From Candidatus Marinamargulisbacteria bacterium SCGC AAA071-K20 (lineage in GTDB: Bacteria > Margulisbacteria > Marinamargulisbacteria > GCA-2716485 > AAA071-K20): DNA of 8,035 bases. The notes under the pieces are model-generated. The model was not told where the DNA came from. It did not search any database and saw only the letters and a list, made by a program, of their open reading frames with translations. How positions within the stretch are numbered: position 1 is the first letter of the stretch; every line of letters starts with the position of its first letter. The translations under genes were made by a program, and so were the position numbers. Positions 5,066 through 8,035 of this stretch are shown here, piece after piece. The stretch is taken from positions 1 to 8,035 of the forward strand of contig QFBU01000056.1 of the NCBI GenBank assembly GCA_003265975.1. The letters run 5' to 3'.

Positions 5066-7858
5066 TTACCAGGTGATGCGTATATCGTTTATATAAGGTG
5101 AATGGTTAACGGTATAGCTAGTAACTTTAATTCGAATTGCTATGTCTTTAGCAATGCTTGTAACAGGTAAGGCTAGTTTTAGTGAGTGTTCTACATTTTT
5201 TGAAATTAAAATAGGCTCAGACAGAGTAACTACTAATTCGCCACTCAAAAGAGCCACTTCTACGCTAGAAATCTCGGCTTCTAAGTCAGCTCGTCCCCCT
5301 AAATTTAAAGTAATTTCATTGTAAGCTCTAAATAGATCGCTACTCAATGTGGATGTTTTAACTTGACCTATAAGCTCAAAATACTCTTCTACCCCTGGAT
5401 CTATGTTATTGATTTTATTAATGATATCAGCGGATGGGTGTAATTGATAAATTTGTCCGAGTCGGTCCCAAAATACAAGCTCAGATGACGACTTAAATAC
5501 ATCGTTATTACTCGCGTAGTTACCGTTAAAATAAGTGTCATTTGCATAAAATATGTTATGTTGGCCAAATGCCTGAACGCCACCAATGTTATTTATGCCT
5601 AAGTCTGAATTAGACAGTATGGTGTAGTTAATACTTGCTCTTGAACTACCTCCAATTGTGATGTCATTTGTATTAGAGTCAAATACACTAAAGTAAACTT
5701 CACATGCCCCGTCGTCTAAACTTAAGCCTGTTGAACAATTATAAATGACTACATTTTGAAGGTTACTGGGTACAAGCGAGCGCACTTCTATTCCAGCATC
5801 GTCATCGCCATTTATTTCTAAGTCAGCAATTCTATTAGAGCCATTTAACTGAAACATTGACGATGAGCCGCCATTTTTAATAACTGTTTTACTATGACCT
5901 TCTCCATAAATACTAACTTGGCTCTTAAGAATTATTGTATCTGTAATGGTATAGGTTCCTTTTTGAAAAATAATAATATCCCCAGGATATGCCGCCGCAA
6001 TAGCGTCTTCCCAAGTCCCTAAACTGTCCTCTGGATCTAACTTAGTAACAAGAGTATGCCCTACTCTTCCAGCGGTTGGCCCTCCATAGGCGCCTATGTC
6101 GTTTCTTATCCCTTCTATACTCGGTACATCTGCAGCTAACCCATTGTCAGGCCGTGCTCTGTCTTGGAAGGCGGCTACGTTTGTTCCTTTGTCTATTAAT
6201 ATAGAGGTCGCGGCATTTCCTTTAGGCTGAAAGTTAATGATGTCAAAAAAGTAAGGGTTTGAACTGGTCCATGTTAGGTTTCCAATTTGGGTTTCTTGGT
6301 TTTCATTAGCCGGATCCAGCCCCATCCCTAAAATAGCTAAGAATGAATTATTAACAAAGAGGTTGTTCTTAACAAGAATTTGAGGATCCACTGGAGGACT
6401 CACAAACTCAAGAAGAATGCCCAAGGTGTGGTTACTAATCACATTATTATAGATTTCAAGGTTTGTACTTTCTTTAACGTGAATTCCAAAGTTGTCGGCG
6501 TCGTTAATAATATTATTATAAATGTAACTGTTAATGGTTTGCTCAGCGGTGAAGGAATTGTAACCTCCAGAGATAATATTATTTTTTACAGTGACCTTTT
6601 GTGACCCAAAAAGCCGTACATTTTCTTCTTGGACTTCGTTAGTAGAATGCAATCTACTTCTCTGAATAGTCACGCCATTGTCAGAGTCATAAATAAATAC
6701 CGAGTGTTCATTTGCAGTAACACTAATATTTTCTATGATCCCCTTTGCTCTTACAAACTGGACGCCTCTTTCTACATTTTCAATTTTACAGTTTTTAATT
6801 AGAACGTCATTTGAGTCCTGACAATTAATGCCTGACTGAAAAAAAAGCCCGTCTATTACAAACCCATCAATCACAATATCACTCACTTGATTGGCAAAAA
6901 AAGTAGTATTCGAAAGTCCTGTTAAGGGTTTAATTTGGGTTAAATGTAACTCAGGGTTTCTCGTCCAATCTTGTGGATTGTAACCCCCAATTATTCTAAG
7001 GCCAGATTTTAAGAAAACAGACTCTTCATACCCGCCCTCTTTGGCCGCTACTAATATGGTATCGCCGTAATTAGAGGCATTTACAGCCTCCATTATAGTA
7101 TCGTAGTACTCTCCTGTATTTTGAATTTTTACTGTTTTTATTTCTGTAGTAAGTCTAAGTCCGTCATCGTCTCCTCCTTCGTCTGACACTTGAATGTCTA
7201 TATTGCTATATTCAAACCCTACCTGATTCGTAAATGGGACGTCGTCTGTTCCAAAACTTTTTGTGCCGTTTTTTTCTAGTTCAGTTTTATAAAAACTTAC
7301 TAAATATTCAATATGAGTTTTTTGAGAATGTAATTGTTTTGCATAGGAAATTTTTAAGGAATTTACTTCTTCTAAATTTGGACTAGTCATATTATTTGGA
7401 GATACTACCCTGAAATAATTGGGGTCTTGTTTAAACGTTTGAATATTAAATGAACTGACCTTATTGAGTAAAAGCTCTGGATCACTAATATCTCCATCTT
7501 CTTCAAAAATGGCCACAATACTGCTTTCTGAAAATCTATTTGTCGCTAAAAAATTGCTTTGATTGTCCTCGCTATTATAAAATATTTTTACCCTGGTGTT
7601 ATTTTGGTCCGTATAGTCTATAAAAGCGTCGAGGTCATTTACAAGAGACACGTCGTGAAGTGTCTTTGCCGTACTTAGTCTGTTGTTTAAAACGGGATGG
7701 AGTTGCTGGGCCTGACTTCTGCTTTGTAATTCGTCCTGGCCTATTTTTAAAAAGGTACTACCTGTAATAATTAATTTGATAAATATTACCGAAATAATGG
7801 CCGTTATTCCCAATACAAATAACAGCTCTATAAGGGTGAATCCGTTTTTTTCTTTCAT
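5066..7858 (-). CDS. very long prepilin-type protein with two right-handed beta-helix regions
   Basis: A 930-residue protein that begins as a pilin: MKEKNG then FTLIELLFVLGITAIISVIF. This is a class III signal with cleavage expected between G6 and F7, E11 as the conserved Glu5 of the mature protein, and a hydrophobic helix to about residue 32. Residues about 40-240 look like a pseudopilin body (GspJ/PulJ-like, tentative). Residues about 245-600 form a right-handed parallel beta-helix: an IIGGYNPQDWTRNP entry, many Asn-rich turns (VTVKNNIISG, IYNNIIND, EIYNNVISNHT, ILVKNNLFVNNS), and an NDIGAYGGP ending of the kind seen in pectate-lyase-like surface proteins. A second helix runs from about 610 (WEDAIAAAYPGDIIIF, VSIYGEGHSKTVI) to 815. 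Residues about 840-930 look like a beta-sandwich ending INDIRITW. PilD-type processing and surface or pilus-tip display are inferred. Ordinary minor pilins have 150-250 residues. Its start overlaps the upstream stop as TAATG, with no clear Shine-Dalgarno, so translation is probably coupled. Confidence 0.85.
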   Translation of the reverse strand: MKEKNGFTLIELLFVLGITAIISVIFIKLIITGSTFLKIGQDELQSRSQAQQLHPVLNNRLSTAKTLHDVSLVNDLDAFIDYTDQNNTRVKIFYNSEDNQSNFLATNRFSESSIVAIFEEDGDISDPELLLNKVSSFNIQTFKQDPNYFRVVSPNNMTSPNLEEVNSLKISYAKQLHSQKTHIEYLVSFYKTELEKNGTKSFGTDDVPFTNQVGFEYSNIDIQVSDEGGDDDGLRLTTEIKTVKIQNTGEYYDTIMEAVNASNYGDTILVAAKEGGYEESVFLKSGLRIIGGYNPQDWTRNPELHLTQIKPLTGLSNTTFFANQVSDIVIDGFVIDGLFFQSGINCQDSNDVLIKNCKIENVERGVQFVRAKGIIENISVTANEHSVFIYDSDNGVTIQRSRLHSTNEVQEENVRLFGSQKVTVKNNIISGGYNSFTAEQTINSYIYNNIINDADNFGIHVKESTNLEIYNNVISNHTLGILLEFVSPPVDPQILVKNNLFVNNSFLAILGMGLDPANENQETQIGNLTWTSSNPYFFDIINFQPKGNAATSILIDKGTNVAAFQDRARPDNGLAADVPSIEGIRNDIGAYGGPTAGRVGHTLVTKLDPEDSLGTWEDAIAAAYPGDIIIFQKGTYTITDTIILKSQVSIYGEGHSKTVIKNGGSSSMFQLNGSNRIADLEINGDDDAGIEVRSLVPSNLQNVVIYNCSTGLSLDDGACEVYFSVFDSNTNDITIGGSSRASINYTILSNSDLGINNIGGVQAFGQHNIFYANDTYFNGNYASNNDVFKSSSELVFWDRLGQIYQLHPSADIINKINNIDPGVEEYFELIGQVKTSTLSSDLFRAYNEITLNLGGRADLEAEISSVEVALLSGELVVTLSEPILISKNVEHSLKLALPVTSIAKDIAIRIKVTSYTVNHSPYINDIRITW

Positions 7859-8034
7859 TAAAACGACTCTGTGATGGAGGTAGAGAACGTAAATGAGGAT
7901 TCTGTTTCTTCAAAAACACTATTTAAGTTTTCGTCATACCATATCTCTATTTTAACAATTGCAGAAATAGGGTCACTAAACTCGTCTAGGCGATTTTCTA
8001 GATCCCAAAGAGTAATAGAGGCTTTATATTCGTC
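7858..8034 (-). CDS. C-terminal end of an upstream gene, probably a minor pilin/pseudopilin (truncated by window edge)
   Basis: The last 58 residues of a gene read from the right edge: DEYKASITLWDLENRLDEFS, DPISAIVKIEIWYDE, ending TSITESF and stopping at TAA (7860 down to 7858). The stop shares its final A with the ATG of the long prepilin gene (TAATG). This close coupling suggests one operon and probably related function. The piece has alternating hydrophobic strands (IVKIEIWY) and fits the C-terminal sheet of a GspI/PilV-like minor pilin, which commonly precedes a GspJ-like gene. The diagnostic N-terminal signal lies outside the window, so this is an inference from context. Confidence 0.6.
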   Translation of the reverse strand, partial: DEYKASITLWDLENRLDEFSDPISAIVKIEIWYDENLNSVFEETESSFTFSTSITESF

Positions 8035-8035
8035 T

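Noticed and set aside
5401..5586. Minus-strand 61-codon frame overlapping the long prepilin gene
   Set aside because: Out of frame inside a continuous 930-codon gene, with no separate evidence.
6380..6604. Plus-strand frame opposite the beta-helix region
   Set aside because: It arises from the reverse complement of Asn/Ile-rich beta-helix repeats; no RBS.
6400..6850. Repeated ATTATT-like segments considered as DNA repeats or a CRISPR-like array
   Set aside because: They are irregular and encode the Asn/Ile-rich beta-helix rungs; there are no constant repeats with unique spacers.

Overview
The window is AT-rich bacterial DNA. It holds no rRNA, tRNA or other taxonomic marker, so the lineage cannot be named. 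A prepilin-type protein preceded by the end of what may be another minor pilin gene points to a type II secretion or type IV pilus-like system, and so probably a two-membrane cell. Long repeat-rich pilins, a GT-C membrane glycosyltransferase and extended SDR sugar enzymes side by side would fit an uncultivated environmental lineage; this is inference.

Layout, left to right. (1) 2-589 (+): C-terminal part of an extended SDR (NAD-dependent epimerase/dehydratase), entering from the left edge. It overlaps tail to tail by 9 bp with (2) 581-2068 (-): a polytopic GT-C/GT39-like membrane protein. (3) 2069-2195: divergent control region in which one self-complementary TTGCAA can act as -35 for both directions. 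(4) 2196-2637 (+): small unrecognised gene 'A' with a strong RBS, interrupted by a frameshift at a T8 tract. (5) 2654-3676 (-): complete extended SDR. (6) 3677-4135: promoter and 5' leader closely resembling those of gene A, followed by a decayed reading frame 'B' (3773-4049, +) that has lost its start and carries a second frameshift, then a perfect 14-bp hairpin. (7) 4136-4792 (-): small transaldolase/fructose-6-phosphate aldolase family enzyme whose diagnostic residues favour transaldolase. (8) 4856-4972 (-): 38-residue single-pass membrane protein with its own Shine-Dalgarno. (9) 5066-7858 (-): 930-residue prepilin-type protein with two right-handed beta-helix regions. It overlaps by one base (TAATG) with (10) 7858-8034 (-): the C-terminal end of an upstream gene, probably another minor pilin.

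How they fit together. The two SDRs and the membrane glycosyltransferase suggest activated-sugar and cell-surface glycan work, but they are not in one operon. The transaldolase is central carbon metabolism. The two right-most genes are translationally coupled and likely build an extracellular pilus-like or pseudopilus component.

The most unusual signal is the pair of small plus-strand genes A and B. Each sits between a divergent minus-strand gene and a convergent one, and they share a promoter-leader element and weak protein similarity. One is off by a homopolymer frameshift and the other is decayed. They look like two copies of an undescribed dispersed gene family.
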